Shown: piece by piece, positions 8,783 through 17,963 of the stretch
How positions within the stretch are numbered: position 1 is the first letter of the stretch
Layout of the letters: every line of letters begins with the position of its first letter
DNA from: Spiribacter halobius
Lineage (GTDB): Bacteria; Pseudomonadota; Gammaproteobacteria; Nitrococcales; Nitrococcaceae
DNA length: 64,000 nucleotides
NCBI RefSeq assembly: GCF_020883455.1
Contig: NZ_CP086615.1
Location: forward strand, 310,001 to 374,000
Direction: 5' to 3'
Program-made: the position numbers and the translations under genes
Notes under the pieces: model-generated
What the model was told of the DNA's origin: nothing
The model's input: the letters and a program-made list of their open reading frames with translations, nothing else
Database searches by the model: none

Positions 8783-9847
8783 TCAGTCGAAGCTCCTCAG
8801 CGCCAGCCCGCAGGCGATCATCATGGCCGGAGCATCGTCCGCCAGCGCCTGGGGCTTGACCCGGGAGGCGACGGACATGCGGGCAAAGGGGTTGGCCACG
8901 GTGGTGGGCGCCCCGGTGGCATCGGCGATGGCCTCCGCGGCCCCGGTGACGCCGGCGCAGCCGCCCGCAAGGACGACGTGATCGACGCTGTTGTGCTGGC
9001 TGGCGCCGAAGAAGAACTGCAGCGAGCGCCCGACCTGCTGGCTCATCGCCTCGCGGAACGGGGCCAGCACCTCCTCCTCGTAGGTGTCCGGCAGCCCGCC
9101 GCCCTGACGCTTGGCGCGCCCGGCCTCCTCGTACGAGAGCCCGTACCGGCGCATGATCTCGTCGGTGAGCTGGCGGCCGCCGAAGACCTGGTCCCGGGTG
9201 TAGACGATCTGCTGGGCCTCGAACACGGTGAGGGTGGTCATGGTCGCGCCCACATCCACCACCGCGACGGTGCCCTCGGACGCCTCCGGCAGCTCCGGGG
9301 CGATCAGCCGAGTGAAGGTCTCCTCGAGGGCATAGCTCTCGACGTCCACCAGCTGTGCCTTCAGGCCTGCCGCCTCCAGCGCGTCGACACGGATGTCCAC
9401 GTTCTCGCTGCGGGAGGCGACCAGCAGCACCTCGACCTCGTTGGGGTCGCGCTGAGCGGGGCCGATGATCTGGAAGTCGAGGTTCACCTCTTCCAGCGGA
9501 TAGGGCACATACTGGTCGGCCTGCAGCTGAACCTGGGCCTCGAGCTCGTCGTCGTTGAGCCCGGCCGGCAGGGTGAGCGTGCGGCTGATGGCGGAAGAGC
9601 CCGGAACCGCGACGGCGGCCTGCTTGAGCTTGGTCTGGGAACGGCGCACGGCAGCGCGAATCCCCTCGCTCACGGCCTCGATGTTGCTGATGTTCTTTTC
9701 GATCACCGCGTTCTGGGCAAGGGGCTCCACGGCGAAGCTCTCCACCCGGAAACGCTGGTCATGCCCGCGAAGCTCGATCAGCTTCACCGAGGTGGAGCTG
9801 ACGTCGATGCCGAGCATCGGGACGGGCTTCTTCCTGAAGAGGGCCAC
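8783..9847 (-). CDS. pilM: Type IV pilus actin-like ATPase PilM
   Basis: A 354-residue actin/FtsA-fold cytoplasmic protein that binds the PilN N-terminus and joins the pilus platform to the motor. The phosphate-1 motif is LGIDVSSTSVKLIEL (residues 13-27), the phosphate-2 motif is VAVVDVGATMTTL, and the adenosine motif is VVLAGGCAGVTG. It starts with GTG at 9845-9847, preceded by AAGGAAAA. It is the first gene of the pil operon, divergent from ponA across 169 bp. Confidence 0.95.
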   Translation of the reverse strand: MALFRKKPVPMLGIDVSSTSVKLIELRGHDQRFRVESFAVEPLAQNAVIEKNISNIEAVSEGIRAAVRRSQTKLKQAAVAVPGSSAISRTLTLPAGLNDDELEAQVQLQADQYVPYPLEEVNLDFQIIGPAQRDPNEVEVLLVASRSENVDIRVDALEAAGLKAQLVDVESYALEETFTRLIAPELPEASEGTVAVVDVGATMTTLTVFEAQQIVYTRDQVFGGRQLTDEIMRRYGLSYEEAGRAKRQGGGLPDTYEEEVLAPFREAMSQQVGRSLQFFFGASQHNSVDHVVLAGGCAGVTGAAEAIADATGAPTTVANPFARMSVASRVKPQALADDAPAMMIACGLALRSFD

Positions 9848-9975
9848 GGTAATTTTCCTTCTTGATTTTCAGTTTAGGAACTTTTCGTGGTTCGCAACAT
9901 TCAATACGACGCGTAACTGAAGATCAAGCGCACGGAAATCGTGCAATGGTGCCCAGTCCCGCCGGGTGCCGGTGA

Positions 9976-9981
9976 TATACT
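9976..9981 (+). promoter_or_regulatory. Candidate -10 element for ponA
   Basis: TATACT at 9976-9981 is one mismatch from the sigma-70 -10 consensus and lies 36 bp upstream of the ponA ATG. No convincing -35 hexamer sits 17 bp further up. The 169-bp ponA/pilM divergent gap is locally AT-richer than its surroundings and must hold both promoters. Confidence 0.35.
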
Positions 9982-10016
9982 TCGCGAGCGCCTCAGCCCG
10001 ACGGTCGAATACCCCC

Positions 10017-12524
10017 ATGTCACGCATCCTTCGCCTCTCCCTGCAGTGTCTGGCCGCCCTCGGTGCCCTTGGTCTGCTCGCCGTGGCCGGCGCCGGTGCC
10101 GTCTACCTCTGGCTCTCCCCCGGCCTGCCGCCGGTGGAGGCGGTGCGCAATGTCGAGCTGCAGGTGCCGCTGCGCGTGCACAGCGCCGACGGTGCGCTGA
10201 TCGCCGAATTCGGTGAGATGCGCCGCACCCCCGTTTCCCTGGACGCCGTGCCCGACCCGCTGGTGAACGCGTTCATTGCCGCGGAGGACCAGCGTTTCTA
10301 TCAGCATCCGGGGGTAGACTATCAGGGGCTTGCGCGAGCGATCTGGTACCTGGTTCGCACTGGCGAGAAGGGACCGGGGGGCAGCACCATCACCATGCAG
10401 CTTGCCCGCAACCTCTTTCTGTCCAGCGAGCGCACCTACATCCGCAAGGCGCGGGAGATCCTTCTGGCGCTGCGCATCGAGCGCCAGCTCGACAAGCGCG
10501 AGATCCTCGAGCTCTACCTCAACAAGATCTATCTCGGCCAGCGCGCGTACGGCGTGGCGGCGGCGGCGGAGGTCTACTACGGCCGCCCGCTGGCTGAGCT
10601 CAGCCTCGCCGAGCAGGCGATGATCGCCGGCCTGCCCAAGGCGCCCTCGGCCTGGAATCCCATCAGCAATCCCGAACGGGCGCTGGAGCGGCGGGCCTAC
10701 GTCCTCGGGCGCATGCTCGATCAGGGTTTCATCGAGCAGTCCGCCTACCAGCAGGCGATGGCGGCGCCGATCACCGCCGAGCGCCACGCGCGCCAGCCGG
10801 AGCTCGCCGCGCCCTTCGTGGCCGAAATGGTGCGGGCCCAGATGGTGGCCCGCTATGGCGAGGAGGAGGCCTATACCCGCGGCTTCAAGGTCACGACCAC
10901 GCTGCAGGCGGTGCGCCAGGCAGCGGCCAATGCGGCCTTGCGCAGCGCCCTCCATGCCTACGACGAGCGCCACGGCTATCGCGGCCCGCTGGACCGCTTG
11001 GCCGAGGACGTGCCGCTGGAGCCGCAGGCGCTGCAGGAGGCCCTGGAGGACTACCCCCGGGTCGGCGAGCTCCACAACGCCGTGGTCATGGCCGTGGACG
11101 AGGACGGCGCCGAGCTCATCAGCCGCGACCGGGACGCGCCCTGGCGCCTGCCCTGGTCGGCCATGCAATGGGCGCGGCCGATGCTTTCGCGCAATGCGCT
11201 CGGGCCGGAGCCGGAGCGCCCCGCGGACGTCCTCGCGGTGCGGGACGTCGTCCGGGTGCGCCAGACCGCGGAGGGCCCGCGGCTCGCCCAGGCCCCGGAG
11301 GCCGAGGGCGCGCTGGTGGCGGTGGACCCGCGGGACGGGCGCCTGGTCTCCCTGGTCGGTGGCTACGACTTCGGCCGCAGCAAGTTCAACCGCGCGGTCC
11401 AGGCGCGTCGCCAGCCCGGCTCCGCGTTCAAGCCGCTGATCTACTCCGCGGCGCTGGAGAACGGCTTCACCCCGGCGACCCTGGTCAACGATGCGCCGGT
11501 GGTCTTCGAGGACTCGGCCCTGGAGAGCGTGTGGCGCCCGGAGAACTACAGCGGCCGCGTGTTCGGGCCGACGCGGCTGCGCGAGGCGCTGACCTACTCC
11601 CGCAACCTCGTCTCCATCCGGGTGCTGCGCAGCATCGGCGTGGAGGCTGCCATCGACCACATCCGGCGCTTCGGCATCGACACCGCGCAGCTGCCTCGCA
11701 ACCTCTCCCTCGCCCTCGGCTCGGCCGAGGTCACGCCTCTGGAGCTCGCCCGGAGCTACGCCGTGTTCGCCAACGGCGGCCATCTGGTGGAGCCCTATTT
11801 CATCCAGCGAATCGAGGGCGACGAGGGCGAGGTGCTGTTCGCGGCGCGCCCGTACGCCGCCTGCGACGCCGGCGAGGCGGCGTGCAGCGAGCGCGCCGAC
11901 GAGGCCGCCGACGGCGGTCCCGCCGTCGGCGATGGCGAGGAGCCGCTGCAGGCGGCGGGCCTGGAGCAGGATCTGCTGGTGGCGGTGGAGGAGGAGGACG
12001 GCGCGGTGCCGCCGGCGCGGCCCGCCCCGCAGGTGATTCCGCCCGCCAACGCCTGGCTCATGCGCTCGATGATGCGGGACGTGGTCCAGCGCGGGACCGC
12101 CCGCGCCGCCGCCGCGCTCGGGCGCACCGACATCGCCGGCAAGACCGGCACCACCAACGATCAGCGCGACGCCTGGTTCTCGGGCTTCAACAGCCACCTG
12201 GTGGCGACCGCGTGGGTCGGCTTCGACGAGCTGCAGTCCCTCGGCCGCTACGAGACCGGCGGACGGGCGGCGCTACCCATGTGGATGGACTACATGCGCG
12301 TCGCCCTGGACGGCCTGCCAGAGGCCGATCCGGCGCGGCCGGACGGGCTGGTCACCGTGCGCATCGATCCGGACACCGGGCGGCTGACCAACGCCGACAA
12401 TGAGGATGCGATCTTCGAGACCTTCCGCGAGGGCCGCCTGCCTGAGGCCGAGCGCCAGGCCCGCGGCGGCTCCGGCGGCAGCGACGAGGGCGACGACAGC
12501 GCCTCGGAGCAGGCCCTGTTCTGA
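10017..12524 (+). CDS. ponA: Penicillin-binding protein 1A (bifunctional transglycosylase/transpeptidase)
   Basis: An 835-residue class A PBP that polymerises and cross-links peptidoglycan in the periplasm. A single N-terminal membrane helix anchors it. The GT51 domain has the catalytic Glu90 in AAEDQRFYQHPG, then GGSTITMQLARNLF and RKAREILLALRIE. The transpeptidase has SAFK (nucleophile Ser469), SRN (528-530) and KTGT (Lys709). An acidic, Pro-rich stretch of about 65 residues (roughly 620-690) between SRN and KTG, and a Gly/Asp-rich tail, look like lineage-specific additions. It is divergent from the pil operon, as in Pseudomonas and relatives. Confidence 0.96.
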   Translation: MSRILRLSLQCLAALGALGLLAVAGAGAVYLWLSPGLPPVEAVRNVELQVPLRVHSADGALIAEFGEMRRTPVSLDAVPDPLVNAFIAAEDQRFYQHPGVDYQGLARAIWYLVRTGEKGPGGSTITMQLARNLFLSSERTYIRKAREILLALRIERQLDKREILELYLNKIYLGQRAYGVAAAAEVYYGRPLAELSLAEQAMIAGLPKAPSAWNPISNPERALERRAYVLGRMLDQGFIEQSAYQQAMAAPITAERHARQPELAAPFVAEMVRAQMVARYGEEEAYTRGFKVTTTLQAVRQAAANAALRSALHAYDERHGYRGPLDRLAEDVPLEPQALQEALEDYPRVGELHNAVVMAVDEDGAELISRDRDAPWRLPWSAMQWARPMLSRNALGPEPERPADVLAVRDVVRVRQTAEGPRLAQAPEAEGALVAVDPRDGRLVSLVGGYDFGRSKFNRAVQARRQPGSAFKPLIYSAALENGFTPATLVNDAPVVFEDSALESVWRPENYSGRVFGPTRLREALTYSRNLVSIRVLRSIGVEAAIDHIRRFGIDTAQLPRNLSLALGSAEVTPLELARSYAVFANGGHLVEPYFIQRIEGDEGEVLFAARPYAACDAGEAACSERADEAADGGPAVGDGEEPLQAAGLEQDLLVAVEEEDGAVPPARPAPQVIPPANAWLMRSMMRDVVQRGTARAAAALGRTDIAGKTGTTNDQRDAWFSGFNSHLVATAWVGFDELQSLGRYETGGRAALPMWMDYMRVALDGLPEADPARPDGLVTVRIDPDTGRLTNADNEDAIFETFREGRLPEAERQARGGSGGSDEGDDSASEQALF

Positions 12525-12545
12525 TCACCGGGAGACGGGCTGACC

Positions 12546-13154
12546 ATGGCTCGCAATCGCCAGAACCGCGATACGCGCATGCGCGAGCTGCTCGCGCAGG
12601 AGTGCGCACGCATCATGTCCGCCGAGGGCGTGCGCGACTTCTCCCTTGCCAAGCGCAAGGCGGCCCTGCGCCTCGGTGCCCCGGATACCCGCAACCTGCC
12701 CCAGAACCGGGAGATCCAGGACGCCCTGCTGGACTATCAGCGGCTGTTCGGCGGCGTAGCGCAGCAGAACACCCTGCGCGCACTGCGCGAGGCGGCGCTG
12801 GAGGCCATGACGTTCTTCGAGCGTTTCCGGCCGCGGCTGGTGGGGCCTGTGCTGGACGGCACCGCGGACGACTACTCGGAGGTCAACCTGCATCTGTTCG
12901 CGGATACGCCGGAGGAGGTGGTGCTCTTCCTGATGGAGCACGATATCCCCTTCGATACCGACGAGCGCCGCTTCCGCTACGACGACGACTACGTCTTCCT
13001 CCCGGTCTACCGCTTCGTCGCCGGCGAGACCCGCATGGATGTCTGCGTGTTCACCGAGCGCGGCCTCCGTCACCCGCCCCGCAGCCGCGTGGACGGCCGC
13101 CCGATGCGGCGCGCGAATGTCAGTGAGGTTCGGTCATTGCTGGAGTTCGACTAG
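12546..13154 (+). CDS. Conserved protein of unknown function
   Basis: A 202-residue soluble protein with no signal peptide or membrane segment. The N-terminal ~70 residues are Arg-rich and helical (LAQECARIMSAEGVRDFSLAKRKAA split by helices). The C-terminal half is mixed alpha/beta with acidic patches (LHLFADTPEEVVLFLMEHDI, then YDDDYVFLPVYRF) and ends FD. It is 21 bp behind ponA with GGGAGACGG before the ATG, so it is probably cotranscribed. I do not recognise a catalytic motif. The family is possibly a nucleotidyltransferase-like fold, but I cannot support that from the sequence. Confidence 0.75.
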   Translation: MARNRQNRDTRMRELLAQECARIMSAEGVRDFSLAKRKAALRLGAPDTRNLPQNREIQDALLDYQRLFGGVAQQNTLRALREAALEAMTFFERFRPRLVGPVLDGTADDYSEVNLHLFADTPEEVVLFLMEHDIPFDTDERRFRYDDDYVFLPVYRFVAGETRMDVCVFTERGLRHPPRSRVDGRPMRRANVSEVRSLLEFD

Positions 13155-13235
13155 CCCGCGAATCGGTGAGATATGGGGGCTGGGAAACCGCTGATTTTGC
13201 CGCGGTGCTCAGGGCGCATCGGCGGCGGTGCCTGG

Positions 13236-13343
13236 AACGCAGTCTGGCCCCCACTGGCGGGACACGGCGTGAATCCATCCCTGGAGCCTCCACTGCGGCG
13301 TCCATGCCGCAGAGGGTCCCGCCAGCGGGGGCCAGACTGCGTT
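13236..13343 (+). repeat. Palindromic core/arm repeat, copy A
   Basis: Arms 13236-13263 and 13316-13343 are complementary at 27 of 28 positions. The core between them begins ACGGCGTGAATCCATCC and contains an inner hairpin CTGCGGC...GCCGCAG. The arm sequence is unique to this copy, while the core is shared with copy C at 26423-26528. The whole element lies in the 530-bp gap between the unknown gene and gltA. That gap also holds copy B and about 165 bp with nothing recognisable (13344-13510). Confidence 0.85.
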
Positions 13344-13510
13344 CTCGCTGGCGCAGTGCCTGCTTCCGCGAGGCTGGAGACTGGTCGCGCGTTGCGGGCT
13401 TGGGCGCAGAAGTGACCCGCTCAGTTTGCGCGCTGCATGGCTTTGGGGAGGTTCCCGACTCCTGGCGCCAAGGCGCTTTTACGCTCGCGGATCAGCGACA
13501 GGCGTTGGCA

Positions 13511-13620
13511 GTGCGGTGAGAGGTGGGAGCGACCGGGACCGTAAGCGAGAGGGACCTCGCCTACGAGCCCCCAGGGATGGGTTCACGGCGTGTCCCGGGC
13601 GCTCCCACCTCTCACCGCAC
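13511..13620 (-). repeat. Palindromic core/arm repeat, copy B (inverted)
   Basis: Arms 13511-13539 and 13592-13620 match at 28 of 29 positions. The core is in the opposite orientation to copy A: read on the minus strand it gives GGGACACGCCGTGAACCCAT, then the CTCGTAGGCGAG inner-stem type seen in copies D and E. It lies 64 bp from the gltA stop codon and might end gltA transcripts. Confidence 0.85.
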
Positions 13621-13684
13621 CCGGCACCACGTGTTGCCACGCCCGAAGCTTCGCGGAACACTAGTCCGCCAAGCTGCCCGGCAC

Positions 13685-14983
13685 TCAACGACGCCGGTGC
13701 AGCGGCACGTAATCGCGCTTGGCGGCGCCGGTGTAGATCTGGCGCGGGCGGCCGATGCGCTGCTCGGGGTCGCCGACCATCTCCATCCACTGGGCGATCC
13801 AGCCCGGTGTGCGGCCGATGGCGAAGAGCACGGTGAAGAACTCCGTGGGGATGCCGAGGGCGCGGTAGATGATGCCGGAGTAGAAATCGACGTTCGGGTA
13901 GAGCTTGCGCTCGACGAAGTAGTCGTCCGCCAGCGCGATCTCCTCAAGACGCATGGCGAGCTCGAGCTGCGGGTCGTTGCCGACGCCGAGCTCGTCGAGG
14001 ACCTCGTGGCAGGTCTTGCGGATGATGGTCGCGCGCGGGTCGTAGTTCTTGTAGACCCGGTGGCCGAAGCCCATCAGGCGGAACGGGTCGTTCTTGTCCT
14101 TGGCCTTCTCGATGTACTTCGGTACCTGCTCGACCGTGCCCACCTCCTCGAGCATGTTCAGCACCGCCTCGTTGGCGCCGCCGTGGGCCGGCCCCCAGAG
14201 GGCCGCGCAGCCGGAGGCGATGGCGGCGAACGGGTTCGCGCCCGTGCTGCCGGCCAGGCGCACGGTGGAGGTGCTGGCGTTCTGCTCGTGGTCGGCGTGC
14301 AGGATGAGGAGCTGGTCCAGCGCCTTCTCGGCCACCGGATTGATCTCGAACTCCTCGGTGGGCCGGGCGAAGAGCATGTTCAGCAGGTTGCCGCAGTAGG
14401 AGAGGCGGTTCTGCGGATAGACGAACGGCTCGCCCATCATGTGCTTGAACGCCGCCGCGGCGATGGTCGGCATCTTGGCGATGATCCGGTGCGCGCAGAG
14501 CACGCGATTCTCCGGATCGTTGATGTCGATGGTGTCGTGGTAGAAGGCGGACAGCGAGCCCACCACGCCGGTCAGCATCGCCATGGGATGGGCGTTGTAG
14601 TGAAAGCCGTTGAAGAAGTTCTTCAGGCTCTCGTTGACCATGGTGTGGTGGGTGATGGAGTGCTCGAAGTCGTCGAGCTCCGATTGCGTCGGCAGCTCGC
14701 CGTGGATGAGCAGCCGCGCCACCTCCAGGAACGAGCTCTGCTCGGCGAGCTGCTCGATGGGGTAGCCGCGATAGAGCAGTACGCCGCGGTCACCGTCGAT
14801 GAAGGTGATGTCGCTGCGGCAGCTGCCGGTGGAGCTGAACCCCGGGTCGTAGGTGAAGTAGCCGAGATCCTTGTACAGCGAACGGATGTCGAGGACTTCC
14901 GGGCCATGGGTACCGCCCAGCACCGGCAGCTCGGTCTGCTTGCCGGTGGCGTTGTCGGTGAGGGTTACGGTCTTCTCGGCCAT
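13685..14983 (-). CDS. gltA: Citrate synthase (type II)
   Basis: A 432-residue citrate synthase that condenses acetyl-CoA and oxaloacetate to start the TCA cycle. Catalytic residues are visible in [14 protein letters not shown] (His), the second motif [14 protein letters not shown] (His), and the Asp-containing [12 protein letters not shown] region. The N-terminal domain [15 protein letters not shown] is typical of the hexameric, NADH-sensitive gammaproteobacterial type. The ATG at 14983 follows GGAGAG. It is transcribed alone, downstream of the L31 gene. Confidence 0.97.
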   Translation of the reverse strand: MAEKTVTLTDNATGKQTELPVLGGTHGPEVLDIRSLYKDLGYFTYDPGFSSTGSCRSDITFIDGDRGVLLYRGYPIEQLAEQSSFLEVARLLIHGELPTQSELDDFEHSITHHTMVNESLKNFFNGFHYNAHPMAMLTGVVGSLSAFYHDTIDINDPENRVLCAHRIIAKMPTIAAAAFKHMMGEPFVYPQNRLSYCGNLLNMLFARPTEEFEINPVAEKALDQLLILHADHEQNASTSTVRLAGSTGANPFAAIASGCAALWGPAHGGANEAVLNMLEEVGTVEQVPKYIEKAKDKNDPFRLMGFGHRVYKNYDPRATIIRKTCHEVLDELGVGNDPQLELAMRLEEIALADDYFVERKLYPNVDFYSGIIYRALGIPTEFFTVLFAIGRTPGWIAQWMEMVGDPEQRIGRPRQIYTGAAKRDYVPLHRRR

Positions 14984-15230
14984 TGATGCTCTCCTGGTTT
15001 CCCCGCGGCCGGTTGAGGCCCCGACCCTGGCGGCTGCGCCCGGGCCGACCCGGGCCTGCCCGGGCGGTTTGCCGCGCCCGGGCTACGGCCTGGCGGGAGA
15101 CGACCGGGGGTGTGACGGCAGCGCGTATGACCGGACACGGCCGGACCGCGCGAGCAAAATCGCGGCGAATGGTAGCAGCAAAGACTGAGGGCGGGAAGCG
15201 AGGCGCGGGTGAGGTGGCGCAGGGTCGCAG

Positions 15231-15253
15231 GCGGCCGCCGTGGCGGCGGCCGC
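15231..15253 (-). terminator. GC-rich hairpin downstream of the L31 gene
   Basis: A perfect 9-bp stem (15231-15239 with 15245-15253, 5-nt loop) begins 11 bp after the end of rpmE2. It has no U-tract, so a termination role is only suggested by its position. Confidence 0.35.
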
Positions 15254-15264
15254 GGGCAGGTGGC

Positions 15265-15528
15265 TCAGCGCTTGGCGCCCTTGGCCATGTTGCCGAAGCG
15301 CTTGCGGAACTGGTCGACGCGGCCGCCGCTGGAGAGCACCCGCTGTTTGCCCGTGTAGAACGGGTGGCTGGCACTGGAGATCTCCACCTTGATCAGCGGA
15401 TACTCCTGCCCATCCTCCCAGGTGATGGTCTCGTTGCTGCGGATCGTCGAGCGCGTGAGGAACGCGAAATCCGAGGAGATATCCTGGAAGACCACCGGCC
15501 GGTACTGGGGATGGATGTCCTTCTTCAT
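15265..15528 (-). CDS. rpmE2: 50S ribosomal protein L31, type B (zinc-free)
   Basis: An 87-residue L31 of the C-minus type. The start [14 protein letters not shown] and the [10 protein letters not shown] and [10 protein letters not shown] motifs are characteristic, and the CxxC zinc ligands of type A are absent. In many bacteria the type B copy is induced when zinc is scarce and replaces the zinc-binding L31. No Zur-like palindrome is evident just upstream. AAGGTGG precedes the ATG. A type A copy, if any, is outside this window. Confidence 0.95.
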   Translation of the reverse strand: MKKDIHPQYRPVVFQDISSDFAFLTRSTIRSNETITWEDGQEYPLIKVEISSASHPFYTGKQRVLSSGGRVDQFRKRFGNMAKGAKR

Positions 15529-15620
15529 GCTGCCACCTTGACTGGATTGCGCGGGGCGCTCGCCCCGGTCGATGCAAGGCCGCGAATCTTAGGGCCTTGC
15601 CGGCGTCAAGGCAAGGGCCT

Positions 15621-15962
15621 TCAGCGACGCGGGCGGAACCGCAGGATCTGCGCCCGGCGCCTGCTGGGCGGCGGCGCGGTGCCCTGGAGGGCGTGCAGGT
15701 GCTCCACCAGCCCGCCCTGGCCGGCGAAGCTGCGCCACATCAGGTCGCTGAGGCGCCGGCAGGCGCCAAGGGGATTGCCGGAGCGCTCGCGCTCGCGGTC
15801 GATCCGCCACTGCAGGCGCCTGAGCCGCTCGCGCCGGTCCGGGGCCTGACGCGCCATGAAGGCCTCGATGGCAGCCTGGCGGCGGGACTCGAACGCGCCC
15901 GGATCGCGCCGCGCGAGATGGGACCAGCTGTCGAAATCGAATGGCTCGAGCCGCGGCTCCAT
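15621..15962 (-). CDS. DUF3135 family protein
   Basis: A 113-residue basic, helical protein of unknown function. The N-terminal FDFDSWSHLARRDPGAFESRR pattern and the central LRRLQWRIDRER match what I recall of DUF3135. It has no membrane segment. The start at 15962 is set by GGAGGTG eight bases upstream; longer reading is possible but lacks a binding site. It is divergent from the SirB-like gene. Confidence 0.7.
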   Translation of the reverse strand: MEPRLEPFDFDSWSHLARRDPGAFESRRQAAIEAFMARQAPDRRERLRRLQWRIDRERERSGNPLGACRRLSDLMWRSFAGQGGLVEHLHALQGTAPPPSRRRAQILRFRPRR

Positions 15963-16090
15963 GGCGGGCACCTCCACACGGGGCCTGTGGACAAAGCTAG
16001 CACACCCCCGCCGACCTGCCCGAGATGGCCAGGCGCTGCCCCGCATGAGTACCATCCCCCACCAATCGCAACCGACCCGGAGCGCGCCCA

Positions 16091-16471
16091 ATGGGCTACA
16101 TGATCGCCAAGCACCTGCACACCACCGCGGTGGCCCTTACCCTCATTCTGTTCCTCGTGCGCGGGGCGTGGATGTTCGCGGACTCGGGGATGCTCCAGCG
16201 CAAGTGGGTACGCATCGTCCCCCACGTGATCGACACGGTGCTGCTGCTGAGCGCGCTCTACCTCGCCATCGCGGTGTGGGGCTGGCCGGCGACGTTCCAC
16301 GGCTGGATCACGGCCAAGCTCCTGGCGCTGATCGCCTACATTGTGCTCGGCACCATCGCGCTGAAGCGCGGCCGCACCAAGGGCGTGCGCAGCGCTGCAT
16401 TCGTGGGCGCGCTGCTGGTGTTCGCCTATCTGGTGGCGGTGGCGCTCAGCAAGCAGGTGGTTCCGGTGTGA
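16091..16471 (+). CDS. SirB2 family integral membrane protein
   Basis: A 126-residue membrane protein with four predicted helices: about 10-30, 42-62, 72-92 and 102-122. The start GYMIAKHLHTTAVALTLILF and the central LITAKLL-like GWITAKLLALIAY are family signatures. SirB was named as an invasion-gene regulator in Salmonella, but the biochemical role is unknown. It is followed by a small 6-bp hairpin (16472-16486) without a U-tract. Confidence 0.85.
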   Translation: MGYMIAKHLHTTAVALTLILFLVRGAWMFADSGMLQRKWVRIVPHVIDTVLLLSALYLAIAVWGWPATFHGWITAKLLALIAYIVLGTIALKRGRTKGVRSAAFVGALLVFAYLVAVALSKQVVPV

Positions 16472-16614
16472 GGCGATCAGATCGCCGGTCGCATAGCCTT
16501 CGAACCGTAGCCTTCGGGACGGTCTGACTCCGCCTCGCCTCTGGCCGCTGGCGTCGGTGCCCGCCGCCGCGAATGGCATCGCGGTTGCCGTCGCAGGTTG
16601 CCGCCGGCGAGTCC

Positions 16615-16800
16615 TCACTCGTCATCGCGGAGGGTGACGATCTCGCCGCTGCCTGTACTGTCGGCCATGAGCCGGAACTCGATGGGGCGGCAGCAGACGG
16701 CGCAGTCCTCGACGTAGGACTGGTCGCCGGCGGACCAGTCCACCAGCGTGGTGAACGGCTCCCCGCAGTAGGGGCACTCCACCGTCCGTTCCTCGATCAC
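16615..16800 (-). CDS. CPXCG-motif cysteine-rich small protein
   Basis: A 61-residue protein starting with GTG at 16798-16800, overlapping the hemW stop by 4 bp. It has CPYCG at residues 9-13 and a second cysteine group, DCAVCCRP, near residues 31-38. This is a likely zinc-ribbon-type metal site. The DWSAGDQSYVEDC segment is typical of the CPXCG-motif family, which has no known function. Translation is probably coupled to hemW. Confidence 0.85.
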   Translation of the reverse strand: MIEERTVECPYCGEPFTTLVDWSAGDQSYVEDCAVCCRPIEFRLMADSTGSGEIVTLRDDE

Positions 16801-17963
16801 GAGGCGGCCTCCGTGGCCGGCTCCAGGAACAGCCCCAGGAGATCGTTCAGAAAGCGCAGACCCTCGGCGGTGGCGGCGAGGCGTTCGGGGTCGGAGACCA
16901 TCCAGCCACGAGCGCGCGCCTCGGCGACGCCCGGGGCGAAGGCCGACCAGGGCAGCCCGGTGCGCGCCAGGGCCTCGGCCCGCGGGGCGCCGTCCACCAG
17001 GCGCAGGGCGTTCATCAGGTACTCCAGCACGCGCTCGTCGGCGGGCACCTCCCACGCCTCGGCGACGGCGGCCGGGGTGCCCGCCACCGTCTGATAGTGG
17101 CGCGGCAGGGCCACCTTGCGGGTGCGCTGGATGCGGCCGTCGCTGGTGCTGAGCTTGCCGTGGCCGCCCGCGCCCAGGGCCAGGTAGTCGCCGAAGCGCC
17201 AGTAGTTGAGGTTGTGCCGGCAGGCACCGCCGGGCCGGCTCCAGGCGGAGACCTCGTAGCGGACGAAGCCCGCCGCCGCCAGGCGCTCCGCGCAGGCCGC
17301 CTCCATGTCCGCCGCCAGGTCCTCGTCGGGCAGGGCCGGCGGGCGCGCGTGGAAGGCCGTGCCGGGCTCCAGGGTCAGCTGATAATGGGATATATGCTCG
17401 GGCTCGAGCGCAATGGCCGCGTCCACGTCCGCCACGGCGCCGGCCAGGTCCTGGTCGGGCAGGGCAAACATCAGATCCAGGTTGAAGCGCTCGAATCCGG
17501 CCGCCCGCGCCGCCCGCGCCGCGGCGCGGGCCTCGCCGGGGCCGTGGATGCGCCCCAGGCGATGCAGCTGGCCCGCGTCGAAGCTCTGCACGCCAATCGA
17601 CAGCCGGTTCACCCCGGCGGCGCGGAAGCCCTCGAAGCGCTTCTGCTCCACCGTGCCGGGGTTGGCCTCCAGGGTGATCTCGGCATCGCCGGCCACCGTC
17701 AGGTGTTGCGACAGCCCCTCCAGCAGCTGCCCGATGGCCGCCGGCGAGAACAGGCTCGGCGTGCCCCCGCCGATGAATATCGTGCGCACGCTGCGGCCGG
17801 TCGCCGTCGGTGCCTCCCAGGCGGCATCCCGCAGCAGCGCCGTGAGGTAGTCGGTCTCGGGGAGCGGCCCGCGCAGGGCGTGGGAGTTGAAGTCGCAGTA
17901 GGGGCACTTCTGCACGCACCAGGGCAGGTGCAGGTAGAGGCCGAGGGGTGGCAGCGGGGTCAT
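16797..17963 (-). CDS. hemW: Heme chaperone HemW (radical SAM)
   Basis: A 388-residue radical-SAM protein related to coproporphyrinogen dehydrogenase but acting as a heme-transfer chaperone. The cluster motif CxxxCxxC is Cys16, Cys20 and Cys23 in LPWCVQKCPYCDFNSH. The SAM-binding GGG appears in IFIGGGTPSLF, and NRLSIGVQSFD and HISHYQLTLEPGT are family motifs. The HNxxYW heme-domain motif reads HNLNYWRFGDYLALGAGGHG in two parts. I chose the ATG at 17963 because it overlaps the rdgB stop (ATGA); a GTG/ATG five codons upstream is possible. Confidence 0.95.
   Translation of the reverse strand: MTPLPPLGLYLHLPWCVQKCPYCDFNSHALRGPLPETDYLTALLRDAAWEAPTATGRSVRTIFIGGGTPSLFSPAAIGQLLEGLSQHLTVAGDAEITLEANPGTVEQKRFEGFRAAGVNRLSIGVQSFDAGQLHRLGRIHGPGEARAAARAARAAGFERFNLDLMFALPDQDLAGAVADVDAAIALEPEHISHYQLTLEPGTAFHARPPALPDEDLAADMEAACAERLAAAGFVRYEVSAWSRPGGACRHNLNYWRFGDYLALGAGGHGKLSTSDGRIQRTRKVALPRHYQTVAGTPAAVAEAWEVPADERVLEYLMNALRLVDGAPRAEALARTGLPWSAFAPGVAEARARGWMVSDPERLAATAEGLRFLNDLLGLFLEPATEAAS

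Noticed and set aside
10020-12197. Minus-strand 725-codon frame opposite ponA
   Set aside because: Mirror of the ponA codons; no start context or domain.
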